Source: Asaia bogorensis (GTDB lineage Bacteria > Pseudomonadota > Alphaproteobacteria > CACIAM-22H2). From it: a stretch of DNA of 35,298 bases. Below, one piece after another: positions 25,781 to 33,356 of the stretch (positions are counted from its first letter, which is position 1; each line of letters begins with the position of its first letter). Made by a program: the position numbers and the translations under genes. The notes below the pieces were generated by a model. It searched no databases. It was not told the origin of the DNA and saw only the letters and a program-made list of their open reading frames with translations. Location of the stretch: contig CAMDLT010000043.1 of NCBI GenBank assembly GCA_945901855.1, forward strand, positions 1 to 35,298, written 5' to 3'.

Positions 25781-25808
25781 GACCCGCGACTGGCGACCCG
25801 CGACTGCC
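25781..25808. repeat. 14-base tandem repeat in the intergenic region before the ABC ATPase gene
   Basis: GACCCGCGACTGGC at 25781-25794 is followed directly by GACCCGCGACTGCC at 25795-25808 (13 of 14 bases identical). It lies 43 bases before the ATPase start and just upstream of a weak TTGACC -35-like element (25814-25819). Confidence 0.7.
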
Positions 25809-25850
25809 GGGGTTTGACCCTGGCGGGCTTCGGGTGCTAGCAACCGATCC

Positions 25851-26831
25851 ATGAAATCCTCGCCCCCAAAGATGCCCGCGAATGCGGTGCCGAACAATGC
25901 GATTGAAGTGGCAGGGCTTCGCAAAGTCTATGCCGCGCGCGGCGCCATGGCGCCCAAGGTGGCGCTGGATGGCATCGATTTGGCAATCCCGCGCGGCGGC
26001 ATTTTCGGGCTGCTTGGCCCCAACGGCGCGGGCAAATCGACGCTGATCAATATTTTGGCGGGACTCGTCAACAAAACTGCCGGTACCGCGCGCATCTGGG
26101 ACCTCGACATCGATCGCGATACGCGCGCAACGCGCGCGGCCATCGGCGTGGTGCCGCAGGAGCTCAATATCGATCCGTTTTTCACGCCGCGCGAATTGCT
26201 CGATCTGCAGGCCGGGCTCTATGGCGTGCCCAAGCGCGAACGGCGTACGATCGAAATTCTCGGCGCCGTGGGCCTTGCCGACAAAGCCGACGCCTATGCG
26301 CGCACGTTGTCGGGCGGCATGCGCCGTCGCCTGCTGGTGGCCAAGGCGCTGGTCCATTCGCCGCCCGTCCTGGTGCTCGACGAGCCGACGGCGGGCGTGG
26401 ATATCGAACTGCGCCAGGGCCTGTGGGCCTATGTGCGCGAACTCAACGCGGCCGGCACCACGGTTGTGCTCACCACGCACTATCTGCAGGAAGCTGAGGA
26501 GCTTTGCGACCGTATCGCGATCATCGATCGCGGCAAGCTCGTGGCGCACGACACCAAGCAGGCGCTGCTCGCCCGCCTCGACGCCAAGGAACTGCGCCTG
26601 ACGCTCGATTGCGATATTTTCGAGCTTCCAGCCAAGCTCGTCGCGTTGGACGTCAAGCGGCTCGATGCGCGTACGTTGTCCTGGCATTACCGGCCGAGCG
26701 CTGCGCGCATCGACGTGCTGCTGGCGGCCGTGCGCGCCGAAGATCTGGCGATCGCCGACGTCTCGACGCATGAAAGCGATCTCGAAGATTTGTTCTTGCA
26801 GCTCACGCGCAAAACGCCCGATGCGGCTTAG
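25851..26831 (+). CDS. ABC-2-type transporter ATP-binding protein
   Basis: A 326-residue ATPase of the exporter class (YadG/DrrA-like). After a 20-residue lead it has Walker A GPNGAGKST (about residues 56-64), the Q-loop VVPQELNIDPFFTPRELL, the signature LSGGMRRRL (about 153), Walker B VLVLDEPTAGVD, and the switch histidine in VLTTHYLQEAEELCD. The C-terminal 90 residues are the extra domain usual in this class, ending SDLEDLFLQLT. It would drive an ABC-2 membrane partner (such as YadH), but none is in the window. The downstream lipoprotein gene overlaps it by 11 bases. The substrate is unknown. Confidence 0.9.
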   Translation: MKSSPPKMPANAVPNNAIEVAGLRKVYAARGAMAPKVALDGIDLAIPRGGIFGLLGPNGAGKSTLINILAGLVNKTAGTARIWDLDIDRDTRATRAAIGVVPQELNIDPFFTPRELLDLQAGLYGVPKRERRTIEILGAVGLADKADAYARTLSGGMRRRLLVAKALVHSPPVLVLDEPTAGVDIELRQGLWAYVRELNAAGTTVVLTTHYLQEAEELCDRIAIIDRGKLVAHDTKQALLARLDAKELRLTLDCDIFELPAKLVALDVKRLDARTLSWHYRPSAARIDVLLAAVRAEDLAIADVSTHESDLEDLFLQLTRKTPDAA

Positions 26832-27771
26832 GCGCATTTTGGCGCTTGCAGGCTTGGCGATGTTCGTCAGTGCCTGCACGCCGATGCTGAACGCGCGCGG
26901 CCCCGCGATCCAGCCCGCCGAAATGCGCGCCGACGCGTTTGTCGTCGAAGACGGCGCCGTTCTGCCCTATCGCCATTGGCCGGCCGACGGTGACCGGCCG
27001 CGCGCCGTGATTTTGGCGCTGCACGGCTTCAACGACCATTCGCGCGCGTGGGAGTTGCCCGCAGCCGCCTGGGCTGCGCGCGGCATCGCGCTCTATGCCT
27101 ACGACCAGCGCGGTTTCGGGCGCGCACCCCAGCCCGGCATTTGGGCCGGCAGCGACGCGCTTGTCGCCGATTTGGCGAGCGTGCAGGCGCTCGTGAAAAA
27201 CCGCTACCCCTCGGTGCCAGTTTTTCTGGCGGGCGAAAGCATGGGCGGCGCGGTGGTGATGGCCGCCCTCGCGCGCGGCGCCGTGCCGTCGCAACCGGGC
27301 GCCGTGCTGACGGCCCCGGCCGTGCGCGGGCGCGCGAGCCTCAATTGGTTCGAGCGCAAAGGGCTCGATCTGCTCTATGCGAGCGTGCCGGGCTGGGCGC
27401 CGAGCGTGCAAGCGTCGGGTATCGTGCCTTCCGACAACGTGCCGATGATGCGTGCACTTTCGGCCGATCCCCTTTTTCTCAAACGCACGCGCGTGGACGC
27501 GCTCAAGGGCTTGTTCGATCTTATGGACGAGAGCAGCGCGGCAGCTCCCAAGCTCGGCGGGCCGCTTCTGGTGTTGGTGGGCGCCAATGACACGCTCATC
27601 CCTGGCGATCCAATGGCGCGCATGATTGCAACCCTACCGGCCGCTCCGCCCGCCGACCGCCAGGTCGTCGAATATCCGCGCGGTTTCCACATGTTGCTGC
27701 GCGATATGAACCGCGCGCGCGTGCACGACGACGTGGCCGCGTGGATTCTGGCGCGCAGCGCCCCGCAATGA
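26821..27771 (+). CDS. Alpha/beta-hydrolase lipoprotein, monoacylglycerol-lipase-like
   Basis: A 316-residue hydrolase carried on a lipoprotein signal: MRLRRILALAGLAMFVSAC with the lipobox VSAC and Cys19 as the lipidated residue, so it should sit on a membrane facing the periplasm. The fold marks are VILALHGFNDHSRAW (oxyanion region), YDQRGFGRAP, the nucleophile Ser140 in GESMGGAV, an acid in LVGANDTLIPGDP and His290 in RGFHMLLRD. The similarity is to lysophospholipase/monoacylglycerol lipase (PldB-like). Substrate is inferred only. The start at 26821 lies inside the end of the ATPase gene, and the stop overlaps the msrQ start as ATGA. Confidence 0.88.
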   Translation: MRLRRILALAGLAMFVSACTPMLNARGPAIQPAEMRADAFVVEDGAVLPYRHWPADGDRPRAVILALHGFNDHSRAWELPAAAWAARGIALYAYDQRGFGRAPQPGIWAGSDALVADLASVQALVKNRYPSVPVFLAGESMGGAVVMAALARGAVPSQPGAVLTAPAVRGRASLNWFERKGLDLLYASVPGWAPSVQASGIVPSDNVPMMRALSADPLFLKRTRVDALKGLFDLMDESSAAAPKLGGPLLVLVGANDTLIPGDPMARMIATLPAAPPADRQVVEYPRGFHMLLRDMNRARVHDDVAAWILARSAPQ

Positions 27772-28349
27772 AGCGCGCGACCGCTGCCGGTTGGACGCTG
27801 GCGGCGATACCGGCACTACTGCTTGCCGTCGGCTTGTTGGGCGGTGCCTACGATGCGTCGCCCTGGCGCTTTGCGGTACGCGAGACCGGCTTGTGGGCGA
27901 TACGCTTTACGGTGGTCGCTTTGCTGATCACGCCGCTGCTGCATTTTTCGGCCCTTGCGTCCATCGCGCCCTGGCGGCGCGCGTTCGGATTGGCGGGCGC
28001 GCTGTACGGGTTTGCGCATCTTTATTTCTGGACGCGCCAATACGGTTTCGACTGGCCCTTCCTGATCGAGGAACTGGCGCGTCCCTTTTTGGCGATTGGT
28101 CTTGCGGCAACGCTGCTGATGGCGCCGCTTGCGGCCACCTCGAACGATCGCGCGCGATCGGCGTTGGGCATCGTGCGCTGGCGCCAGCTCCATTTGCTGG
28201 TCTATCCGGCCGCGTTGGCAGGCTGGCTGCATTATGCGCTGGCCGTGCGCTTGGACCGCACGGAGCTTTATGCGCAGGGGGCGTGCCTCGCTTTGGCGCT
28301 CCTGCATCGCGTTTTGCGTGCGTTTGCAAAGCCCCCCTCTTTGAGCTAG
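27768..28349 (+). CDS. msrQ: Haem-binding membrane subunit MsrQ (YedZ)
   Basis: A 193-residue integral membrane protein with about six helices. It belongs to the ferric-reductase-like YedZ/MsrQ family, which passes electrons to the molybdopterin enzyme MsrP to repair periplasmic methionine sulfoxide. Histidines that could hold haem are in GFAHLYFWTRQYG and in QLHLLVYPAALAGWLHYAL, the usual positions. MsrP is normally encoded beside it, but here the upstream neighbour is a lipoprotein hydrolase and the downstream one a tRNA, so MsrP must be elsewhere or lost. It overlaps the hydrolase by 4 bases (ATGA). MsrP needs molybdenum cofactor, which loosely ties it to the Mo/W locus 3 kb away. Confidence 0.87.
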   Translation: MKRATAAGWTLAAIPALLLAVGLLGGAYDASPWRFAVRETGLWAIRFTVVALLITPLLHFSALASIAPWRRAFGLAGALYGFAHLYFWTRQYGFDWPFLIEELARPFLAIGLAATLLMAPLAATSNDRARSALGIVRWRQLHLLVYPAALAGWLHYALAVRLDRTELYAQGACLALALLHRVLRAFAKPPSLS

Positions 28350-28366
28350 GTTCCGCCCAACTGAGA

Positions 28367-28443
28367 GCGCCCGTAGCTCAGATGGATAGAGTGTCAGCCT
28401 CCGAAGCTGAAGGTCGCGCGTTCGAGTCGCGCCGGGCGCGCCA
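28367..28443 (+). tRNA. tRNA-Arg, anticodon CCG
   Basis: A full cloverleaf: acceptor GCGCCCG / CGGGCGC, D-arm GCTC-AGATGGATA-GAGT, anticodon stem TCAGC / GCTGA around the loop CTCCGAA (anticodon CCG at 28401-28403, reading CGG), T-arm GCGCG-TTCGAGT-CGCGC, discriminator G and an encoded CCA (28441-28443). A terminator follows 21 bases later. tRNA 3' ends are common integration sites, but no integrase is next to it. Confidence 0.97.
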
Positions 28444-28464
28444 GTTCTATTTCGATGTGTCTTC

Positions 28465-28486
28465 CCAAGCGGTGGCGCTTGGTTTT
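28465..28486 (+). terminator. Terminator after tRNA-Arg
   Basis: CCAAGCG (28465-28471) and CGCTTGG (28476-28482) make a perfect 7-bp stem with loop GTGG, followed by TTTT at 28483-28486. Confidence 0.85.
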
Positions 28487-28818
28487 CGCTCTTTGTTTAT
28501 GCTGCCGAACGCGGCTGTTTTGCGCAAAAAGGTCTTCGGATTACGGCAATGGAACCGGCCTCGGGGGCAGGCCATCCCTCAAATGGATTCTCGATAACCA
28601 GGTGATGGGGCCGGCAACGGCGCGTCTGGGGCTTGGCCAAATCGTGCGACCGCGCTTGCAAAAATCGATCGAGTTTTTGGCGCGCGGGCTGGAATTGCCG
28701 CGCGTTGTTGCGGCCGAACAGATCTGGACCGACAAGGACTTGCCTTCGGCGGATCTGCGGCGCTTGTAGCCAGCAGGCGCCGATTGCCCTAGACCGGTTC
28801 CTTGGGGGAGGGCCGAAT
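28487..28818 (+). other. 332-base stretch without a convincing gene
   Basis: Between the tRNA terminator and the MFS gene no recognised gene is visible. A short open frame, 28605-28769 (54 residues, beginning MGPATARLGLGQIV), is possible but has its AGG only 3 bases before the ATG and no family I know. The reverse strand offers only low-complexity frames. It may be non-coding, a decayed gene, or hold the promoter of the MFS gene. Confidence 0.5.
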
Positions 28819-29988
28819 TTGCGGGAGACGACGCGGGTTACGGCCGGGCGCGGCTTGCGCGCCTTTGCCGACGGGTTTGCGGCCTTGCTGCTGCCGCTGC
28901 ATCTGACCGAACTTGGGTTCGATGCGTTTGCGGTCGGCGCGATTTCCACGATTGCGCTGACGGGCGCTGCGGCAACGTCGCTTGCCGTCGGGTTCACAAC
29001 CCATCTCGCCTCGATTCGAAAATTGCTGCTGGGGGCCGCCCTCGCGATGGCGGCGACCGGTATCGCCTTCGGTCTCGCCGAAGGATTTTGGACGGTGGCG
29101 CTGGTTGCGTTTGTCGGCACGCTCAACGTCGCGGGCGGGGATTCGAGCCCGTTCGTACCGCTTGAGCACGCCACGCTCGCTGCCGACGCCGACGACAAAG
29201 ACCGCACGATGGCGTTTGCGCGCTACGGCTTTGTCGGCATATTTGCGGGCGCCATCGGCGCGCTGGCGATCGGCCTTATCGATGTTTTCAAGATCGCGGC
29301 CGAGAGCCTGTTCTATCTCTATGCCGCGATCGGGCTTGCGATCTTCATGCTCTATCGCGGGACGCCGGACCGGCCGCCGCCGCCCGATGCCGTGCGCGTG
29401 CCGCTCGGCAAATCGCGCCGCGATGTGCTCACGCTTGCGGCGCTGTTTGCGCTCGATTCGTTTGGCAGCGGCCTGATCGTGCAGTCGATCCTGGCGCTGT
29501 GGCTGCTGGTGCGGTTCGATTTTTCGGCCGCCGAAACCGGCGGCGTGTTTTTTGTCACGCGCCTGCTTGCGGCGTTCTCGCAGTTCGCCGCCGTGTGGCT
29601 TGCCAAACATATCGGACTCGTGCGGACGATGGTGTTCTCGCATCTGCCGGCAAATCTTCTGCTGATCGCCGTGCCGTTTTCGGGCGATGCGGCGACGGCC
29701 GTGGGGTTGCTGGTTGTACGCAGTCTGCTCACGCAGATGGATATACCCGTGCGCCAATCCTACGTGATGGCGACGGTTGAGCCGGCCGAGCGGCCTGCCG
29801 CTGCCAGCCTCACGACCGGCCCCAAAACGCTTGCGACAGCGGTGGGCCCCGTCCTTGCGGGCGCGATGCTGGCTGTTTCTCCGTTTGGCTGGCCATTCGT
29901 GGTGGCAGGGGCGCTCAAGATCGTTTACGACCTTGCGCTGCTCGGCTTGTTCGCCAACCGGCCGCCGCCCGAAGAACGAAAAGATTAG
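28819..29988 (+). CDS. Major facilitator superfamily transporter
   Basis: A 389-residue membrane transporter with about 11-12 hydrophobic segments and a central cytoplasmic loop (PPPPDAVRVPLGKSRRDV). Loops such as TTHLASIRK between segments 2 and 3 and GPKTLATAVGPVLAGA near the end fit the superfamily. Substrate unknown. The likely start is the TTG at 28819, 7 bases after the strong GGGGGAGGG; no suitable ATG exists nearby and the open frame farther upstream encodes no membrane-like sequence. Its stop (TAG, 29986-29988) overlaps the stop of the converging MOSC remnant. Confidence 0.85.
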   Translation: MRETTRVTAGRGLRAFADGFAALLLPLHLTELGFDAFAVGAISTIALTGAAATSLAVGFTTHLASIRKLLLGAALAMAATGIAFGLAEGFWTVALVAFVGTLNVAGGDSSPFVPLEHATLAADADDKDRTMAFARYGFVGIFAGAIGALAIGLIDVFKIAAESLFYLYAAIGLAIFMLYRGTPDRPPPPDAVRVPLGKSRRDVLTLAALFALDSFGSGLIVQSILALWLLVRFDFSAAETGGVFFVTRLLAAFSQFAAVWLAKHIGLVRTMVFSHLPANLLLIAVPFSGDAATAVGLLVVRSLLTQMDIPVRQSYVMATVEPAERPAAASLTTGPKTLATAVGPVLAGAMLAVSPFGWPFVVAGALKIVYDLALLGLFANRPPPEERKD

Positions 29989-30160
29989 ACCGGGGCCAGG
30001 GGTACATGCGCGCCGCCGGGCAGCGTCATGCCGATTGGATCGCCCGCGCATGCGCGTCGCCAGCAACGCCGTGGCCTTCGACAAGTTCGATCGCATTGCA
30101 CGGGACTTTTGAAAAACGGTGTGTGCCGTCGCGCGCGACGGCCAAGACGGTCGCAGTCAT
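29985..30160 (-). pseudogene. Remnant of a MOSC-domain gene with the middle deleted
   Basis: The ATG at 30160 overlaps the regulator's stop (ATGA) and opens MTATVLAVARDGTHRFSK and then ELVEGHGVAGDAHAR, the standard N-terminus of stand-alone MOSC-domain proteins, which are linked to molybdenum-cofactor sulfur chemistry. The frame stops at 30026 after 44 residues. In another frame the remaining bases read PIGMTLPGGAHVPLAPV and stop at 29985, closely resembling the C-terminus of the same family. About 100 residues between are missing, so this is a gene with an internal deletion and frameshift. Family calls are from memory of the motif; the ends match well. It converges with the MFS gene. Confidence 0.65.
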
Positions 30161-31044
30161 TGGTTCAGCGTTACCTCGCCAAGACAGGAAAGATCGTAGC
30201 CGCCCAAACGCTCGGCATGTTTGGCGCAGGCGGGCGTGCGCGCGAACGCGAGCAAACGCTGCAAGGCGGGCTCGAAAAAGTCGCGCCGACGGCATGCAAT
30301 GTCGAAGCGCTCGCGATACAGCGGCACGAAGTCGATGCCAAGCTGTCCTGCCGACGCCGCCACGCCGAAGCCCGCATCCGCGCGTCCCTCGCGCACGGCC
30401 GCCGCGATTTCGGTTTCGTTGAAAGCGAGGACTGCCTGCGCGTCGAGTTCGGCGAGACGCACGCCTGCTTCGGCCAGCAAATGCATGAACAGAACATGGC
30501 TGCCTGCCGCCGGTTGGCGCAAGATCGTGGTTACGCGCCGACGTCGCAGATCGCCGAGCGTGCGCAGCTTCTTGGGGTTGCCCTTGGCCACGAGCAAACC
30601 TTGCTGGCGCCATGCCCAGCCGAACGCGACGATGTCCTGGTCCGGCAAGGCGCTTTGCAAGGCCGGCACGTTGAAGGCACCCGTATCGGGATCGACAATA
30701 TGCAGTGCGGCCGCAACCGCGCGCCGCTCGCGCAAGGCGTCGAGCCCGTCGAGGCTGCCGCCGCCGAGCGACGCCAGCCCGGACCGCGATCGCACGAGCG
30801 CCCAGTCGAGCAGCGGATCGTGACTGCCCGCCAGGATGGGCGGCGGCGATGCGTGGGGCGTCGCCGCGTCGTCCGCCTGGGTGTGGCGTTTGATCCACGC
30901 ATCGATCAAGCCGCGCGGAAACAGCCACTTGCCGCCGATGCGCGCGCACGGAATGCGTTTGGTGCGCACAAGTTCGTAGACCGCGCGTTCCTTGAGGCGA
31001 AGATAGATCGCAAGCTCGGCCGTGGTCAGGATTTCGTCTGCCAT
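30157..31044 (-). CDS. Excisionase-type HTH regulator with substrate-binding-like domain, probable Mo/W regulator
   Basis: A 295-residue cytosolic protein. The N-terminus (about residues 5-52) is a MerR/excisionase-like helix-turn-helix: LTTAELAIYLRLKERAVYEL, then IPCARIGGKWLFPRGLIDAWI. The rest (about 70-295) is a periplasmic-binding-protein-like domain of the type found in molybdate-related regulators: GLLVAKGNPKKLRTLGDL, then GSHVLFMHLLAEAGV, and ADAGFGVAASAGQLGIDFVPL. It has no signal peptide. It is divergent from tupBCA by 92 bases and so is likely the sensor that controls that operon by binding tungstate or molybdate (inference). The ATG at 31044 is preferred over in-frame starts further up. 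Confidence 0.83.
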   Translation of the reverse strand: MADEILTTAELAIYLRLKERAVYELVRTKRIPCARIGGKWLFPRGLIDAWIKRHTQADDAATPHASPPPILAGSHDPLLDWALVRSRSGLASLGGGSLDGLDALRERRAVAAALHIVDPDTGAFNVPALQSALPDQDIVAFGWAWRQQGLLVAKGNPKKLRTLGDLRRRRVTTILRQPAAGSHVLFMHLLAEAGVRLAELDAQAVLAFNETEIAAAVREGRADAGFGVAASAGQLGIDFVPLYRERFDIACRRRDFFEPALQRLLAFARTPACAKHAERLGGYDLSCLGEVTLNQ

Positions 31045-31136
31045 GGCCCAATCTTGCATAAACCGGCAAAAACTTGCAAATCCTGCGGACGCCTTCGATT
31101 GACGTCTGACGCCGGTCAACCGACAGTCGCCAGCCT
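31045..31136. promoter_or_regulatory. Divergent control region between the HTH regulator and tupB
   Basis: These 92 bases must hold both promoters. Visible elements are an inverted pair TTGAC (31099-31103) / GTCAA (31115-31119) around 11 bases, close to tupB, and two TTGCA-A motifs at 31054 and 31074. Either could be an operator for the adjacent regulator. No convincing -10 is visible. Confidence 0.35.
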
Positions 31137-31841
31137 ATGGCGATTTTCGGCGATGCATTTTCGATGGCTTTCGAGCTGCTGCGCAGCGGCGATGCGCAGC
31201 TTTTTGCGATCGTGGCGCTGTCGCTTCAAGTAAGTTTGACCGCGACGCTGGCCGCCGCATGTATCGGACTGCCGGTGGGCGCCGCATTGGCGCTCGCGCG
31301 CTTTCCCGGGCGCGGCGCGATCATCGTTGCGCTCAATGCGTTGATGGGGCTGCCGCCGGTGGTGGTCGGGCTTGTCGTTTATCTGTTGCTGTCGCGCGCG
31401 GGGCCGCTTGGCGAGCTTGGATTGCTGTTCACGCCCGGCGCGATGGTCGTCGCCCAAACGATGCTGATTGCCCCCCTTCTGGCCGCCCTTGCGCGCCAGA
31501 CGATCGAAGATGCGTGGATCGAACACCGGGACCAGCTGCGCTCGCTGGGGGCCAATCTTGCGCAGGCGGCGGCCACGCTGCTGTGGGACCAGCGCTTTGC
31601 GCTCGTCACGGTTGTGCTGGCCGGGTTCGGGCGTGCGGCCGCCGAAGTGGGCGCCGTCATCATCGTGGGCGGCAACATCGCGGGCGTTACGCGCACGATG
31701 ACGACGGCGATCGCCCTTGAAACCAGCAAGGGCGATCTGGGGCTCGCATTGGCGCTCGGGCTCGTGTTGGTCGGCGTGGTGTTTACCGTCAATGCGGCGG
31801 CGGCGTGGCTCAAACATGTCTCGGTGCGCCGCTATGGCTAG
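31137..31841 (+). CDS. tupB: Tungstate ABC transporter permease TupB
   Basis: A 234-residue inner-membrane permease of the binding-protein-dependent type with about five to six helices. The ATPase-coupling loop is DAWIEHRDQLRSLGANLAQA, the permease EAA-like motif. VGAVIIVGGNIAGVTRTMTTAIALE is very typical of TupB (split here for length: it runs to about residue 205). It pairs with the ATPase and binding protein that follow, and the assignment to tungstate rather than molybdate rests on the whole TupABC set. It overlaps the next gene by 8 bases. Confidence 0.9.
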   Translation: MAIFGDAFSMAFELLRSGDAQLFAIVALSLQVSLTATLAAACIGLPVGAALALARFPGRGAIIVALNALMGLPPVVVGLVVYLLLSRAGPLGELGLLFTPGAMVVAQTMLIAPLLAALARQTIEDAWIEHRDQLRSLGANLAQAAATLLWDQRFALVTVVLAGFGRAAAEVGAVIIVGGNIAGVTRTMTTAIALETSKGDLGLALALGLVLVGVVFTVNAAAAWLKHVSVRRYG

Positions 31842-32538
31842 CATCTTGCCGCTCCGCCTCGAAGCCGTGCGCCTCGCGATCGGCGATACGCAAATCGCCG
31901 AGGATCTCACGCTAACCCTCGAAGCGGGCGCGCCGACCGTCGTCGTGGGCGCCAATGGCGCGGGCAAAAGCACGCTGCTGCGCTTGTGCCACGGGCTCGT
32001 CGCACCCAGTGCGGGGGCGCTTGTCTGGGCACGCGATCCGGCAGGCTTGCAGGCAATGGTTTTCCAGCGCCCTTCGATGCTGCGCCGCTCGGCTTTGGCG
32101 AATGTCGCTTACGGCCTCAAGTTGCGCGGTATCGACCGTGCGACGCGCACCCAGATCGCGCGCGATCGGTTGCAGCGTGTGGGATTGGCTGCGATCGCCG
32201 ACCGGCCCGCGCGCGTTTTGTCGGGCGGCGAGCAGGCGCGCGTGGCGCTGGCACGCGCCTGGGCGCTGTCGCCGCAGATTTTGTTTCTCGACGAGCCGAC
32301 CGCCAGCCTCGATCCCGCCGCGACGCGCGCACTCGAAGACATCGTACTGGCAATGGCAGCTGAGGGCACCAAGATCGTCATGACGACGCACAATCTGGGC
32401 CAGGCGCGGCGCTTGGCGGCCGACATCGTGTTTTTGCATCGCGGGCGCGTACGCGAGCACACGCAAGTCGAACGGTTTTTCAAATCCCCCGGCACGCCGG
32501 AAGCGGCTGCCTTTCTTGCAGGAGAGCTGCCATGGTAA
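31834..32538 (+). CDS. tupC: Tungstate ABC transporter ATP-binding protein TupC
   Basis: A 234-residue ATPase. It has Walker A VGANGAGKST (about residues 37-46), the Q-loop AMVFQRPSMLRRSALANVAY, the signature LSGGEQARVALARA, Walker B ILFLDEPTASLD and the switch histidine in MTTHNLGQARRLA. It lacks the C-terminal TOBE domain found in ModC, which fits a Tup-type ATPase and may explain the separate small molbindin gene downstream. The ATG at 31834 lies inside the end of tupB; its own stop overlaps the tupA start by 7 bases. Confidence 0.9.
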   Translation: MASILPLRLEAVRLAIGDTQIAEDLTLTLEAGAPTVVVGANGAGKSTLLRLCHGLVAPSAGALVWARDPAGLQAMVFQRPSMLRRSALANVAYGLKLRGIDRATRTQIARDRLQRVGLAAIADRPARVLSGGEQARVALARAWALSPQILFLDEPTASLDPAATRALEDIVLAMAAEGTKIVMTTHNLGQARRLAADIVFLHRGRVREHTQVERFFKSPGTPEAAAFLAGELPW

Positions 32539-33356
32539 GATTTCTAGTTGCACTTGTGTTGGCGTTTGTATCGCCCTCGGTCTTTGCCCAAGACCGGTTC
32601 ATCACCGTGGCCTCGACGACTTCGACCGACCAGTCGGGCCTGTTCGGTCATTTGCTGCCCGCTTTCAAGCGCGACAGCGGCATCGATGTGCGTGTCGTGG
32701 CGCTGGGAACGGGTCAAGCGCTCGATGTTGGGCGGCGCGGCGATGCCGATGTTGTCTTCGTGCACGACCAGCCGGCCGAAGAGAAGTTCGTCGCTGACGG
32801 GTTCGGCGTGGCGCGCATCCAGGTCATGTACAACGACTTCGTCGTGATCGGCCCCAAGGCGGACCCCGCCAAAATCGCGGGCCTCAAGGACACCAACGAA
32901 GCCTTCCGGCGCGTGCGCCAGGCGGCAGCCCCGTTTGTGTCGCGCGGCGACAAGTCGGGCACGCACGCGGCCGAGCTGCGCTATTGGCAGTCGGCGGGCA
33001 TCGACATCGAAACGGCCAAGGGCGCTTGGTATCGCGAAGTCGGGCAGGGCATGGGCCCGGCACTGAACACGGCGTCGGCGATGGGTGCCTATATCCTGGC
33101 CGACCGCGCGACATGGCTCAACTTCCGCAATCGCGGCGATCTCGCCGTGCTGGTGGAAGGCGACGAGAAGCTTTTCAATCAATATGGTGTGATCTTGGTC
33201 AATCCGGCACGTCATCCGTCGGTCAAGCGCGAACTGGGTGCGGCATTCGTCGATTGGCTGACGGGTCCCAAAGGTCAGGCGACGATCGCCGACTACAAAA
33301 TCGGCGGCGAGCAGCTCTTCTTCCCGAACGCCGTGCCCGCACGGCCGCGCTCATGA
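32532..33356 (+). CDS. tupA: Tungstate-binding periplasmic protein TupA
   Basis: A 274-residue binding protein with a signal peptide (cleavage after about residue 19, VFA-Q). The mature part opens ITVASTTSTDQSGLFGHLLP, where the TTST motif is the oxyanion-binding signature of TupA. Other marks are VVALGTGQALDVGRRGDADVVFVHD-like (read in two parts: GTGQALDVGRRGDADV, then FVHDQP) and PFVSRGDKSGTHAAEL. These are absent from ModA, so tungstate is the expected ligand. Its stop overlaps the start of the ModA-like gene as ATGA. Confidence 0.93.
   Translation: MVRFLVALVLAFVSPSVFAQDRFITVASTTSTDQSGLFGHLLPAFKRDSGIDVRVVALGTGQALDVGRRGDADVVFVHDQPAEEKFVADGFGVARIQVMYNDFVVIGPKADPAKIAGLKDTNEAFRRVRQAAAPFVSRGDKSGTHAAELRYWQSAGIDIETAKGAWYREVGQGMGPALNTASAMGAYILADRATWLNFRNRGDLAVLVEGDEKLFNQYGVILVNPARHPSVKRELGAAFVDWLTGPKGQATIADYKIGGEQLFFPNAVPARPRS

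Noticed and set aside
25491..26879. N-terminal extension of polA by 463 codons
   Set aside because: The extension covers the zinc-finger gene and the antisense of the ABC ATPase gene; the ATG at 25490 starts exactly at the family N-terminus.
28605..28769. 54-residue ORF after tRNA-Arg
   Set aside because: Poorly spaced ribosome-binding site and no recognisable family; noted only within the description of the gap.
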